A stretch of 64,000 nt of DNA from Woodsholea maritima DSM 17123 (lineage in GTDB: Bacteria; Pseudomonadota; Alphaproteobacteria; Caulobacterales; Maricaulaceae): the NCBI RefSeq assembly GCF_000382325.1, contig NZ_KB908060.1:116881-180880 (forward strand). The letters are read 5' to 3'. Shown one piece after another: positions 35,475 to 44,037 of the stretch (positions are counted from its first letter, which is position 1; every line of letters begins with the position of its first letter). A model generated the notes under the pieces. The model was not told the origin of the DNA. It did no database searches and saw only the letters and a list, made by a program, of their open reading frames with translations. The position numbers and the translations under genes are program-made.

Positions 35475-36254
35475 CTACACAAAGGCCGAGGTGAGCAGGA
35501 AATTGGCCGCGATGATCAGAACGGCGGCTGAGACCATGGCATCGGTGGTGGCCCGGCCCACGCCCTGCGCGCCGCCCTGAGCATTGAAGCCGTGATAGCA
35601 GCCCATCAAGGTCAGCAACACCCCGAAGACGCCCGCTTTGATCAGGCCCGAGATGACATCAAAGGGTTCTAAAATGTCCCAGGTGTTCTGGATATAGATC
35701 GCGCCAACGAAATCGAGGCGCAAGGTGCCGACCATAAAGCCGCCCATAATGCCGATAATGTCGGCAATCACGACCAGGGGCGGAAGGACCAACAGCCCAG
35801 CCAGAACCCGCGGCGCAATCAGATAGCGCACCGGATCGGTGGCGAGGGTGTGCAGGGCGTCAATCTGCTCGGTCGCGCGCATCGCCCCAATTTCGGCGGC
35901 AATGCCAGAGGAGACCCGCCCGGCGATCATAATCGCGGCGATGACGGGGCCCAGCTCGCGCACAATACCCAGGGCGACAATATTGGGGACGAATTGTTCA
36001 GCGTTAAAGCGCGAACCGCCGGTATAGATATTCAGTGCCAGCGCCGCGCCGGTGAAGAGGGCTGTGAGGCCCACGACAGGTAAGGAGAGATAGCCGATGC
36101 GAAACATCTGGCGGATCAGCTGGCCGGGATAATAAGGCGGGATCAATATGGCCCACAGGGCCTGCGCGCCAAATAGGCTGATCGCGCCCAGCGCTCTTAA
36201 AAAGCCTAGAACCGCCCGGCCTGTGGCCTGAAAAGGGTAGAATATAATGGACAT
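35475..36254 (-). CDS. mlaE: MlaE-family phospholipid transport permease
   Basis: A 259-residue permease. It has the family core 'RELGPVIAAIMIAGRVSSGI' and 'AAEIGAMRATEQIDAL', with five or six membrane helices including 'YLIAPRVLAGLLVLPPLVVI' and the C-terminal 'AVLIIAANFLLTSAFV'. It partners with MlaF in moving phospholipids between inner and outer membranes. It follows alr by 51 nt and precedes mlaF by 9 nt. Confidence 0.92.
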   Translation of the reverse strand: MSIIFYPFQATGRAVLGFLRALGAISLFGAQALWAILIPPYYPGQLIRQMFRIGYLSLPVVGLTALFTGAALALNIYTGGSRFNAEQFVPNIVALGIVRELGPVIAAIMIAGRVSSGIAAEIGAMRATEQIDALHTLATDPVRYLIAPRVLAGLLVLPPLVVIADIIGIMGGFMVGTLRLDFVGAIYIQNTWDILEPFDVISGLIKAGVFGVLLTLMGCYHGFNAQGGAQGVGRATTDAMVSAAVLIIAANFLLTSAFV

Positions 36255-36305
36255 AAGTCCCCCGGATCATCCTTGCAAAGACGCGTTGTTTGGCGGCTCT
36301 GCGGG

Positions 36306-37397
36306 TTAAGGCGCGCCGCGATAGACCCGCGCCAACCGGCTTCCCAAACGCGTCAGATATTCATAGCCAATGGTATGGGCCGCTGCGGCGAGACGATCAA
36401 TCTCTCCCCCCAGAATTTCCACGTGATCGCCGACTTTGACATCCAGCCCTGTGACATCAATGACACTGAAATCCATGGAAATCCGGCCCAAAAACGGCGC
36501 ACGGGCACCCTTGACCAGACCATAGCCGCCCGGACTGGTTGAACGCAGCAGGCCATCGCCATAGCCTAAGGCAATCGTGGCCAGCGTTTTGGCGGCGTCT
36601 GTGTGATAGCTGGCCCCATAGCCGACCGGCTGGTCTGGTCCAAGAGGTCTAATTTGCAGGATCGGCGCGCGGATTGTCACCACGGGCTGGAAGGGATGAT
36701 TATTGAGGCCCACCGGGCTCGCGCCATAAAGACCAACGCCGGGGCGGATCTCATCAAAATGATAGCGCTCTCCCAAGAGGGTGGTCGCGGTATTGGCGAG
36801 GCTGAGCGCCGTTTGTGGCAACTGCGAAGTGAGTTCAGTGAACAGAGTATGCTGCGCAGCATTTTGCGCATGCGAAGCTTCATCACCGCACGCCATGTGC
36901 GAGATAATGCGCGTGAGACCTATGCCCTCAAAGGCCGACGGGCTGTGTGCCAGGGCGCGCGCATCCTCAGGACTAAAGCCCAGCCGGTTCATCCCGGTAT
37001 CCAGGAACAGGGCGGCCGCGCCGCCGCCATGGGCCTGAAACGCTTTCAATTGCTCAGGATAATTGATGACGGGGCTGAGACGATGGTGGGTATAGAGATC
37101 GGCGAAAGCGGGCCAAAAGCCCGAAAAGATCAAAATCTCTGGCGTTGTGTACCCGGCCGCGTCGAAGGCAATGCGTAGCGCCACGCCTTCTTCCAAGCTG
37201 GCAACATAGAAGGTTTTCGCCCCTTCGCGGGCCAGGCGCGGGCCCACGGCCTCAGCGCCCAGGCCATAGGCATCGGCCTTGATGGCGCAGGCGACATTGG
37301 ATTTCGGGGCCAGGCGGGTCAGGGTGCGATAGTTCGCAGCCAAAGCATCGCGGTCGATGATGACCTCGGCGCGCGGCTGGGCCTGTGTCAAATCCAT
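36306..37397 (-). CDS. alr: Alanine racemase
   Basis: PLP enzyme that makes D-alanine for peptidoglycan. It has 363 residues. The PLP lysine lies in 'VACAIKADAYGLGA' near the N-terminus and the catalytic Tyr in 'PVGYGASYHTD'. 'DEIRPGVGLYGASP' and 'GRISMDFSVIDVT' are further family blocks. The frame is open to 37472 inside dnaB; ATG 37397, four bases after the dnaB stop, is the natural start. dnaB-alr order is common in Alphaproteobacteria. Confidence 0.95.
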   Translation of the reverse strand: MDLTQAQPRAEVIIDRDALAANYRTLTRLAPKSNVACAIKADAYGLGAEAVGPRLAREGAKTFYVASLEEGVALRIAFDAAGYTTPEILIFSGFWPAFADLYTHHRLSPVINYPEQLKAFQAHGGGAAALFLDTGMNRLGFSPEDARALAHSPSAFEGIGLTRIISHMACGDEASHAQNAAQHTLFTELTSQLPQTALSLANTATTLLGERYHFDEIRPGVGLYGASPVGLNNHPFQPVVTIRAPILQIRPLGPDQPVGYGASYHTDAAKTLATIALGYGDGLLRSTSPGGYGLVKGARAPFLGRISMDFSVIDVTGLDVKVGDHVEILGGEIDRLAAAAHTIGYEYLTRLGSRLARVYRGAP

Positions 37398-37401
37398 AGG
37401 T

Positions 37402-38886
37402 TTAATAGGAGGATTCGTAGCGTTCGCTTTCGGCAAGATCGGAGAATTTGGTTGTGTCTGGGTCAAAGGCAAGTTTCACCGATCCGATAGGCCCGTGGCG
37501 CTGTTTCCCGATAATGACTTCCGCTTTTTTGCGGATGTCGCGCATCTCATCTTCCCATTTGAGATGCTCTTCAGATCCTTCTTTAGGCTCCAAACGCTCT
37601 AAATAATAGGCTTCGCGATAGACAAATAGCACAACATCGGCGTCCTGCTCGATCGAACCGGATTCGCGCAAGTCCGACAATTGCGGTTTTTTATCATCGC
37701 GCTCTTCGACTTTGCGTGACAGCTGCGACAGGGCGATGACGGGCACTGACAATTCTTTGGCCAAGGATTTCAGCGCCATGGTGACTTCGGAGACCTCTTC
37801 CACCCGACTGCCGCTGGACTTGGCAGAGGCCGTGACCAGTTGAAGATAGTCAATGACAATCAGATCCAGCCCATGGGTGCGCTTTAAGCGGCGCGCGCGC
37901 GCAGCCAGAGAGCCGATGGGAATGCCCCCGGTGTCATCAATAAACAGCGGGATGGTCTGGATCTGGGTCACGGCGTCGCGAATATCTTCATATTGCGTGG
38001 CGTCAATTTTACCCTGGCGGATCAGATAGCCGGAAATTCCAGTATGGTCCGCGATCAAACGCGTGGCGAGCTGTTCGGCAGACATCTCCAAAGAGAAGAA
38101 CCCCACCACGCCGCCGGCGACGGTTTTGCGCGTGCCATCGGGCAATTCCTCGGCCTGATAGGCTTTGGCGATGTTAAACGCGATATTGGTCGCAAGCGCA
38201 GTTTTCCCCATAGAGGGACGCCCGGCCAGAATAAGAAGGTCAGACGGGTGCAAGCCCCCCAGCTTGGCGTCGAGAGTTTTAAGCCCGGAAGAAATCCCAG
38301 AGAGACCGCCGCCGCGTTTGAACGCGGCATGGGCCATTTCCACGGAATCCGCCAGCGCGTCTTTAAAGGCGACGAAGCCCTTGGAGGTGGAGCCGCTTTC
38401 GGCAAGACGGAAGAGGGAGCGCTCGGCATGCTCGATCAGCTGGCGGGCCTGGGTGCTGACGCCTGAATCGCTTGCGTCTTTTTGGATTTCAGAGCCCAAC
38501 TGGATTAGCTGACGGCGCAGCGCCAAATCATAGACCAATCGGGCATATTCCGGCGCGGAAGCCGGATCTGGGCTATCGCGCATCAAATCGGCAAGATACG
38601 CCGCGCCGCCAATTTCGCGTAAGCCTTGGTCGCGCTCAAACCGGTTTTTCAACACCACCGCATCAGCCAGCGAGCCACGTTGGATCAATTCCGTACAGGC
38701 TTCAAAGATCCGGCCATGGACGGGGTCGTAGAAATGATCTACCCGCAGCCAGTCGGCAACCCGGTGATAGACCTCATTCTCATAGAGAAGAGCCCCTAGG
38801 AAGGCTTGCTCAGCCTCAATATTATGGGGCGGGGCATGAGGATCGTCTTGGGGCTCGAGAGCGGGATCATAGAGGTCTGCGGTCAT
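37402..38886 (-). CDS. dnaB: Replicative DNA helicase DnaB
   Basis: Hexameric replication-fork helicase of 494 residues. The N-terminal domain begins 'PHNIEAEQAFLGALLYENE', and the RecA-like domain has Walker A in 'LAGRPSMGKTALATNIAF', Walker B 'LDLIVIDYLQLV', and the 'SQLSRKVEERDDKKPQLSDL' and 'ESGSIEQDADVVLFVYR' motifs. No intein is present. It starts the dnaB-alr-mla-radA-cvpA-purF-SDR run, separated from rplI by 190 bp holding a terminator. Confidence 0.97.
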   Translation of the reverse strand: MTADLYDPALEPQDDPHAPPHNIEAEQAFLGALLYENEVYHRVADWLRVDHFYDPVHGRIFEACTELIQRGSLADAVVLKNRFERDQGLREIGGAAYLADLMRDSPDPASAPEYARLVYDLALRRQLIQLGSEIQKDASDSGVSTQARQLIEHAERSLFRLAESGSTSKGFVAFKDALADSVEMAHAAFKRGGGLSGISSGLKTLDAKLGGLHPSDLLILAGRPSMGKTALATNIAFNIAKAYQAEELPDGTRKTVAGGVVGFFSLEMSAEQLATRLIADHTGISGYLIRQGKIDATQYEDIRDAVTQIQTIPLFIDDTGGIPIGSLAARARRLKRTHGLDLIVIDYLQLVTASAKSSGSRVEEVSEVTMALKSLAKELSVPVIALSQLSRKVEERDDKKPQLSDLRESGSIEQDADVVLFVYREAYYLERLEPKEGSEEHLKWEDEMRDIRKKAEVIIGKQRHGPIGSVKLAFDPDTTKFSDLAESERYESSY

Positions 38887-39024
38887 GGTAATAAATTTAA
38901 CAAATCCCTAACTGTTATGGGAGGCTTGAAATTTCTAGGCGAGCATTTGCGCACAGCTAGTTTTCAACAGATGGCTTTTCCACCTGTGAAAAACAGCGGG
39001 GAATATTGGCAATTCATAAAAGAA

Positions 39025-39050
39025 AAGGCGGACCTAGCCAGGTCCGCCTT
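39025..39050 (-). terminator. Intrinsic terminator after rplI
   Basis: On the minus strand AAGGCGGACC, a 6-nt loop and GGTCCGCCTT form a perfect 10-bp stem followed by TTCTTTTAT. It separates the ribosomal-protein operon from dnaB. Confidence 0.9.
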
Positions 39051-39076
39051 ATTCCATAGGTTTGAAAGAGAGACGA

Positions 39077-39661
39077 TTACTCGTCGTCTGAATCGAAACC
39101 ATCGTCTTGGTGCGCGTTTTCTTCCAGCTCAGCGGCTTGAGCGTCCGCGATAGCGCGGTCTTCTTCAGCGGCGGCTGCGATCACGTCTTCACCTTGCAAT
39201 TGACGCTCAGCTTCTTCAGGGGTGCGCGCCACGTTGATGGTCACCGTGACAGACACTTCTGGGTGAAGCACCAGGCGAACTTCGTGTACGCCCAGAGTTT
39301 TCAGCGCAGTCTGCATATCCACCATTGAGCGGCGAACGGCAAAGTCCTCAGAAGAGGCGATGTCCGCAACGTCGCGGGCCGATACAGAACCGTAGAGATA
39401 ACCGGTTTCTGAAGCCTGACGGATCATGGTGAAAGACGCACCGTCCAGGTGTTGACCCTGGTCACGCGCTTGTTCAGCACGCTCGGCATTGCGTTTTTCG
39501 ATCGCTTCACGCTCACGCTCAAAGCGCTCGAGATTGGCCGTCGTTGCGCGCAGGGCTTTGTCCTGTGGCAACAGATAGTTACGCGCATAGCCAGGCTTTA
39601 CATTGACGACATCGCCAATTTGGCCCAGTTTTTCAACACGTTCGAGGAGAACAACTTGCAT
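39077..39661 (-). CDS. rplI: 50S ribosomal protein L9
   Basis: A ribosomal protein of 194 residues. The N-terminal domain is canonical ('MQVVLLERVEKLGQIGDVVN', 'VKPGYARNYLLPQDKA'), followed by the long helix and the C-terminal domain ('HEVRLVLHPEVSVTVTINVA'). An acidic C-terminal tail of about 45 residues ('EEDRAIADAQAAELEE...DSDDE') extends beyond the usual 150-residue length, as in many alphaproteobacterial L9 proteins. ATG 39661 is used; the open frame upstream runs into rpsR. Confidence 0.96.
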   Translation of the reverse strand: MQVVLLERVEKLGQIGDVVNVKPGYARNYLLPQDKALRATTANLERFEREREAIEKRNAERAEQARDQGQHLDGASFTMIRQASETGYLYGSVSARDVADIASSEDFAVRRSMVDMQTALKTLGVHEVRLVLHPEVSVTVTINVARTPEEAERQLQGEDVIAAAAEEDRAIADAQAAELEENAHQDDGFDSDDE

Positions 39662-39674
39662 GGGTAGATCTCCC

Positions 39675-39926
39675 TTAATCCATTGCGTATGGCAAAAGGC
39701 CAATGAAACGCGCGCGCTTGATGGCACGAGCTAGCTCACGTTGTTTTTTCGCTGAGACCGCAGTGATGCGGGCTGGAACGATTTTACCACGCTCAGACAA
39801 GAAGCGTTGCAGCAACTTGATGTCTTTATAGTCGATGACTGGACCGCTCTCACCTGAGAATGGGCAGACTTTGCGACGACGCGCGAAGGGGCGACGGGCA
39901 GGGATGTTTGAAATTGCATCAGCCAT
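39675..39926 (-). CDS. rpsR: 30S ribosomal protein S18
   Basis: An 83-residue ribosomal protein. Characteristic segments are '[16 protein letters not shown]', '[20 protein letters not shown]' and '[20 protein letters not shown]'. The single Cys in 'KVCPF' is the remnant of the zinc motif often seen in S18. S18 binds S6 on the platform of the 30S subunit. It lies between rpsF and rplI with short gaps (12 and 13 nt), the standard operon. Confidence 0.97.
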   Translation of the reverse strand: MADAISNIPARRPFARRRKVCPFSGESGPVIDYKDIKLLQRFLSERGKIVPARITAVSAKKQRELARAIKRARFIGLLPYAMD

Positions 39927-39938
39927 AAGTGTTTCCCC

Positions 39939-40298
39939 TTAATTGCGTGGTGCGCGAGGGCCGCGGCGACGCTCTTCGCCCTTACGCAGGATCGCAGATG
40001 GACCCTCAGGCAGCTCGTCAAGGCGGATCGTCAAGTAACGGATGACATCGTCAGAGAAACGCTGACGAACGTCGATGGCTTCGAGGATTGACGCATCGGC
40101 TTCCATATCCACCAGGCCGTAATGACCTTTGCGGTTTTTATCCATGCGATAGGCCAGCGTGCGCAGACCCCAATACTCGGTTTTGCCGACTTTACCGCCT
40201 TTTTCTTCGATCAAAGCTTTGATCTCTTCTAAAGCGGTTTCAACTTGCGCTGGAGCGAGGTCCGGACGCGCAATAAAGACGTGTTCGTAAAAGGCCAT
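39939..40298 (-). CDS. rpsF: 30S ribosomal protein S6
   Basis: A 119-residue ribosomal protein with the ferredoxin-like S6 fold: 'YEHVFIARPDLAPAQVETAL', 'GKVGKTEYWGLRTLAYRMDK', 'KGHYGLVDMEAD' and 'IRYLTIRLDEL', then a basic tail 'RKGEERRRGPRAPRN'. ATG 40298 with AAGGGAG upstream is the start; the longer frame to 40331 lacks homology. First gene of rpsF-rpsR-rplI. The putative promoter lies about 140 nt upstream, leaving a long leader that may carry autoregulation by S6-S18. Confidence 0.97.
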   Translation of the reverse strand: MAFYEHVFIARPDLAPAQVETALEEIKALIEEKGGKVGKTEYWGLRTLAYRMDKNRKGHYGLVDMEADASILEAIDVRQRFSDDVIRYLTIRLDELPEGPSAILRKGEERRRGPRAPRN

Positions 40299-40442
40299 TT
40301 CGGCTCCCTTCATCCTTTGATTGCGGCGCATTGAACGGCGAAGGGTTTGCGTCGTTCATAAGCGATGGCTCTGAAAAGACCGATCCGGCACCCTGCCGAA
40401 GCGTTGCGTCCCATCAGACCGCAATCCATGCGGAAAGCGCGC

Positions 40443-40471
40443 CGTATATAGGAGTGAGAGGGCTCTGGCAA
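40443..40471 (-). promoter_or_regulatory. Putative promoter of the rpsF operon with long leader
   Basis: On the minus strand TTGCCA (40471-40466), 17 nt, then TATACG (40448-40443). It implies a leader of roughly 135-140 nt before the rpsF ATG. The divergent 316-bp gap 40299-40614 otherwise holds only this leader and the fabD promoter region. Confidence 0.5.
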
Positions 40472-40543
40472 GCGCGAAGGGCTGTAATGGCCTTGTTTCG
40501 CAGTCATTTTGCACCGATTGTGGCAAAGCTGTCAGGTCAAGGC

Positions 40544-40573
40544 TTGCCAGTTTGGGTGATCGCGGTCTATCGG
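40544..40573 (+). promoter_or_regulatory. Putative fabD promoter
   Basis: TTGCCA (40544-40549), an 18-nt spacer and TATCGG (40568-40573) lie 42 nt upstream of the fabD ATG. The -10 is weak, so confidence is limited. Confidence 0.35.
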
Positions 40574-40614
40574 AAGATGAAATGTTACAGCCAAGCCAGA
40601 TCGGGGAGGACTTT

Positions 40615-41565
40615 ATGACTTTAGCTTTTATTTTTCCAGGCCAGGGCTCGCAGGCCGTGGGCATGGGCAAGGCGCTCGCCGAATCTTTTGCCAGTGCGCG
40701 TGAGGTGTTTGAGCGCGTCGATGCGGCTTTGGGCCAAAATCTCTCCCAGATCATGTGGGACGGCCCGATTGAAACCCTGACCCTGACGGAAAACGCCCAG
40801 CCCGCTTTGATGGCCAGCTCTATCGCCGTCATGCGCGCGCTGGAGGTTGAGTTCGGCGTTGATGTGAGTGCGGCGAAATTCGTGGCCGGTCACTCATTGG
40901 GTGAATATTCTGCGCTGGCCGCGGCGGGGGCTCTCTCTTTGGAAGATGCGGCAAAGCTCTTAAAGCTACGCGGTCAATCCATGCAGAAGGCGGTTCCTGT
41001 GGGCGAAGGCGCGATGGCGGCTCTGCTGGGGGCTGATGAAGATCTGGCCTTGCGCGCGGTGGCGGCGGGCTCAGCGCACGGCGCGGTTCAGATCGCCAAT
41101 GATAATGCGCCTGGTCAAATCGTGATCTCTGGCGCGAAGGCCGCCGTTGAGGCTGCGATGGAAGCAGCCAAGGCCGAGGGCTTGAAGAAGGCGATTCCCT
41201 TGCCTGTATCCGCCCCTTTCCATTGTGCTTTGATGCAGCCGGCCGCCGATGCGATGGCTGAGGCTTTGGCCAATACCACCATCAATGCGCCTAAAGTTCC
41301 GGTCGTGACCAATGTGTCGGCCGCTTCGGTGAGCGATCCAGAGGCCATCCGCCAGCAATTGGTTGAGCAGGTCACGGGCAAGGTGCGCTGGCGCGAATCG
41401 GTCTTGTGGATGGTTGATCAGGGCATCACGCAATTGGCCGAAGCCGGGGCGGGTAAAGTCCTGACGACGATGCTGAAACGTACCACCGAGGGTGCAAAAG
41501 GGGTTGCGCTCAACGAAGCGGCAGATTTAGAAAGTTTCGCAAAGACCTTGAAGGGAGAGGCATAA
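40615..41565 (+). CDS. fabD: Malonyl-CoA:ACP transacylase
   Basis: Transfers malonyl from CoA to acyl carrier protein for fatty-acid elongation. It has 316 residues. Signature blocks: 'FIFPGQGSQAVGMGK' at the N-terminus, the nucleophile in 'GHSLGEYSALAA' (Ser near residue 92), 'QIANDNAPGQIVISG' and the catalytic His in 'VSAPFHCALM'. ATG 40615 has GGGGAGGA seven bases upstream. Its stop shares one base with the fabG start (TAATG), so the two are coupled. Confidence 0.96.
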   Translation: MTLAFIFPGQGSQAVGMGKALAESFASAREVFERVDAALGQNLSQIMWDGPIETLTLTENAQPALMASSIAVMRALEVEFGVDVSAAKFVAGHSLGEYSALAAAGALSLEDAAKLLKLRGQSMQKAVPVGEGAMAALLGADEDLALRAVAAGSAHGAVQIANDNAPGQIVISGAKAAVEAAMEAAKAEGLKKAIPLPVSAPFHCALMQPAADAMAEALANTTINAPKVPVVTNVSAASVSDPEAIRQQLVEQVTGKVRWRESVLWMVDQGITQLAEAGAGKVLTTMLKRTTEGAKGVALNEAADLESFAKTLKGEA

Positions 41566-42302
41566 TGTTTGACTTAACCGGTAAGAAAGCCCTCGTCACC
41601 GGCGCAACCGGCGGTCTGGGCGGCGAGATTGCCAAAGCCCTTCACGCCCAGGGCGCACACGTCGCGCTGTCTGGAACGCGCGAAGAGAAATTGCAAGCCC
41701 TGGCCGATGAGCTGGGCGAGCGCGCGGTGATTGCGCCGTGTAACCTGTCTGATTCGGCATCCGTTGATGCTTTGCCGGGTTTGGCCTCGGAAAAGCTGGG
41801 CGGGCTGGATATTCTGGTGTCAAACGCCGGTGTGACCCGCGACCAGTTGTTGATGCGCATGAAGGATGAGGACTGGGAGACCGTGATTAAGGTCAATCTC
41901 GAGGCTCATTATCGCCTGTGTAAGGCGGCCATGCGCGGTATGATGAAGGCGCGTTGGGGCCGTATTATCGGCATTACTTCTATTGTGGGTGTGACAGGTA
42001 ATCCCGGTCAAACCAATTATGCCGCCTCAAAAGCGGGAATGATCGGCTTTTCAAAGGCTTTGGCCCAGGAAGTCGCCTCACGCGGGGTGACGGTCAATTG
42101 TGTGGCGCCGGGCTTTATTGCCTCGCCCATGACCGACGAATTAAATGATGCGCAACGCGGCGCGATTCTCGCCAAAATCCCAGCCGGTGATCTGGGTACG
42201 GGCGGCGATATTGCCTCTGCGGTTGTGTATCTGGCGAGTAAGGAAGCCGGTTATGTCACCGGTCAAACCTTGCACGTCAATGGCGGAATGGCCATGATCT
42301 AA
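41565..42302 (+). CDS. fabG: 3-oxoacyl-ACP reductase
   Basis: NADPH-dependent reduction of 3-ketoacyl-ACP in fatty-acid synthesis. It is a 245-residue SDR with the nucleotide-binding loop TGATGGLGGEIA, 'VSNAGVTRDQLLMRMKDEDW', catalytic 'YAASKAGMIGFSKALAQE' and the C-terminal 'YVTGQTLHVNGGMAMI', all typical of FabG. Second gene of fabD-fabG-acpP-fabF. Confidence 0.97.
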   Translation: MFDLTGKKALVTGATGGLGGEIAKALHAQGAHVALSGTREEKLQALADELGERAVIAPCNLSDSASVDALPGLASEKLGGLDILVSNAGVTRDQLLMRMKDEDWETVIKVNLEAHYRLCKAAMRGMMKARWGRIIGITSIVGVTGNPGQTNYAASKAGMIGFSKALAQEVASRGVTVNCVAPGFIASPMTDELNDAQRGAILAKIPAGDLGTGGDIASAVVYLASKEAGYVTGQTLHVNGGMAMI

Positions 42303-42479
42303 GGTTCATTGACATCCTTTGTGATGTCGTGTTCGTCAGTTGGGCTGCTAGCATCGTCTTGATAAGCGTGGTATCAGCCCGCCCATCCTGGGGTTGGGAT
42401 GGCCTTTCGGGCCCACCCCCCCGACCATAAACCCAAGCGGCCATTGGGGCCGTGATACAGTAAAAATAGAGGGTCCGAA

Positions 42480-42716
42480 ATGTCTGACATTCTTGAGCGC
42501 GTAAAGAAAATCGTTGTTGAGCACCTGGACGTGGACGCCGACAAAGTTACCGAAGAAGCCAGCTTCACCGACGATCTCGGCGCTGATTCTTTGGACAATG
42601 TTGAGCTGGTCATGGCTTTCGAAGAAGAATTCGACATCGAGATCCCTGACGATGCCGCTGAGCACATCCAAACTGTGGGTGCTGCGGTAAAATTCATTTC
42701 TGAGAAGCAAGGCTAA
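42480..42716 (+). CDS. acpP: Acyl carrier protein
   Basis: A 78-residue acidic four-helix protein. The phosphopantetheine attachment site is Ser37 in '[20 protein letters not shown]'. ATG 42480 is preceded by GAGGG. The 177-bp gap from fabG (42303-42479) has no gene and a C-rich stretch around 42410-42420; a separate acpP promoter there is likely, as this protein is needed in large amounts. It leads into fabF 14 nt downstream. Confidence 0.98.
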   Translation: MSDILERVKKIVVEHLDVDADKVTEEASFTDDLGADSLDNVELVMAFEEEFDIEIPDDAAEHIQTVGAAVKFISEKQG

Positions 42717-42730
42717 GGCCAGGATATTCC

Positions 42731-44020
42731 ATGACGAAGCGCCGCGTCGTTGTCACAGGCCTAGGTCTGGTCACGCCGCTTGGTTGCGGGACGGATATCG
42801 TTTGGTCCCGACTGATCGCTGGTCAGTCGGGCCTTTCCCGCATCGAGCATTTTGAAGTTGAGGATATTTCCTGTCAGATTGCCGGGATCGTACCTCGTGT
42901 GGATGGCCGCAATGGCGGTAGTCCCGAGATCGAGGGCTCCTTCGACCCCGATGCGGTTCTACCTGCGCGTGAGCAAAAGCGTATTGATGAGTTTATTCTC
43001 TACGCGATTGCCGCAGCGGATGAAGCGCTGGCCCATTCAGGTTGGGAAGCCAAAACCGAAGAGGACAAGCATCGCGCAGGCGTGCTGATCGGTTCGGGCA
43101 TTGGCGGGCTTCAAACCATTTATGACGCCTCTGTGCTCTTGAATGAGCGCGGACCGCGTAAGCTGTCTCCTTTCGTTATCCCTGCCATGTTGATCAATCT
43201 GGCTTCCGGTCAGGTCTCGATCCGGCACGGCTTGAAAGGCCCGAACCATTCGGTGGTGACGGCCTGTTCAACCGGGGCGCACGCCATTGGGGATGCTGCG
43301 CGTCTGATCGCCTATGGTGATGCGGACATGATGGTGGCCGGCGGTGCGGAAAGCGCCATTTGCCGCTTAGGCTTGGCCGGATTTGCCGCGGCACGCGCGC
43401 TATCGACCGGGTTTAATGATAATCCTAAAGCGGGTTCACGCCCTTATGACAAAGACCGCGATGGTTTCGTCATGGGTGAGGGCGCTGGGGTTATGATCCT
43501 GGAAGAGTATGAAAGTGCCAAGGCCCGCGGCGCGACCATCTATGCCGAAGTGGCTGGCTATGGCCTTTCAGGGGACGCGTTCCACATTACCTCACCGGCA
43601 GAAGATGGTGATGGCGGTTTCCGTTCGATGTCAGCGGCGTTGAAAAGCGCAGGCCTGAGCGCCTCGGATATCGACTATGTCAACGCGCACGGGACATCTA
43701 CGCCGAAGGGCGATGAGATCGAACTGCGCGCCGTTGAGCGTCTGTTTGGTGAGTGCGCCAATGATCTGGTGATGAGCTCGACCAAGTCTGCGGTGGGCCA
43801 TTTGCTGGGCGCTGCAGGTGCGATTGAAGGGATTTTCTCGGTGCTGGCCATTAAACATGGCGTTTGCCCGCCGACGCTAAATCTTGATAATCCATCGGTT
43901 GAAACATCAATCAATCTGGCTCCTCATAAAGCCGTTACGAAGCCGGTGAAAGCTGCGCTCTCTAACAGCTTCGGTTTTGGTGGGACCAATGCGTCAGTGG
44001 TTTTCAAGGCCGTTGACTAA
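42731..44020 (+). CDS. fabF: 3-oxoacyl-ACP synthase II
   Basis: Condensing enzyme of fatty-acid elongation, 429 residues. Catalytic triad seen: Cys in 'VVTACSTGAHAIGDA', His in 'YVNAHGTSTPKGDEIE' and His in 'STKSAVGHLLGAAGAIEG'; the C-terminal loop is 'NSFGFGGTNASVVFK'. It directly follows acpP, and together with fabD and fabG makes the usual fab cluster. Confidence 0.97.
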   Translation: MTKRRVVVTGLGLVTPLGCGTDIVWSRLIAGQSGLSRIEHFEVEDISCQIAGIVPRVDGRNGGSPEIEGSFDPDAVLPAREQKRIDEFILYAIAAADEALAHSGWEAKTEEDKHRAGVLIGSGIGGLQTIYDASVLLNERGPRKLSPFVIPAMLINLASGQVSIRHGLKGPNHSVVTACSTGAHAIGDAARLIAYGDADMMVAGGAESAICRLGLAGFAAARALSTGFNDNPKAGSRPYDKDRDGFVMGEGAGVMILEEYESAKARGATIYAEVAGYGLSGDAFHITSPAEDGDGGFRSMSAALKSAGLSASDIDYVNAHGTSTPKGDEIELRAVERLFGECANDLVMSSTKSAVGHLLGAAGAIEGIFSVLAIKHGVCPPTLNLDNPSVETSINLAPHKAVTKPVKAALSNSFGFGGTNASVVFKAVD

Positions 44021-44037
44021 ACGATAGGCAAGACCCC

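Noticed and set aside
40310-40507. 65-codon frame in the rpsF leader as a leader peptide
   Set aside because: It starts upstream of the predicted promoter -10 and has no regulatory codon run.
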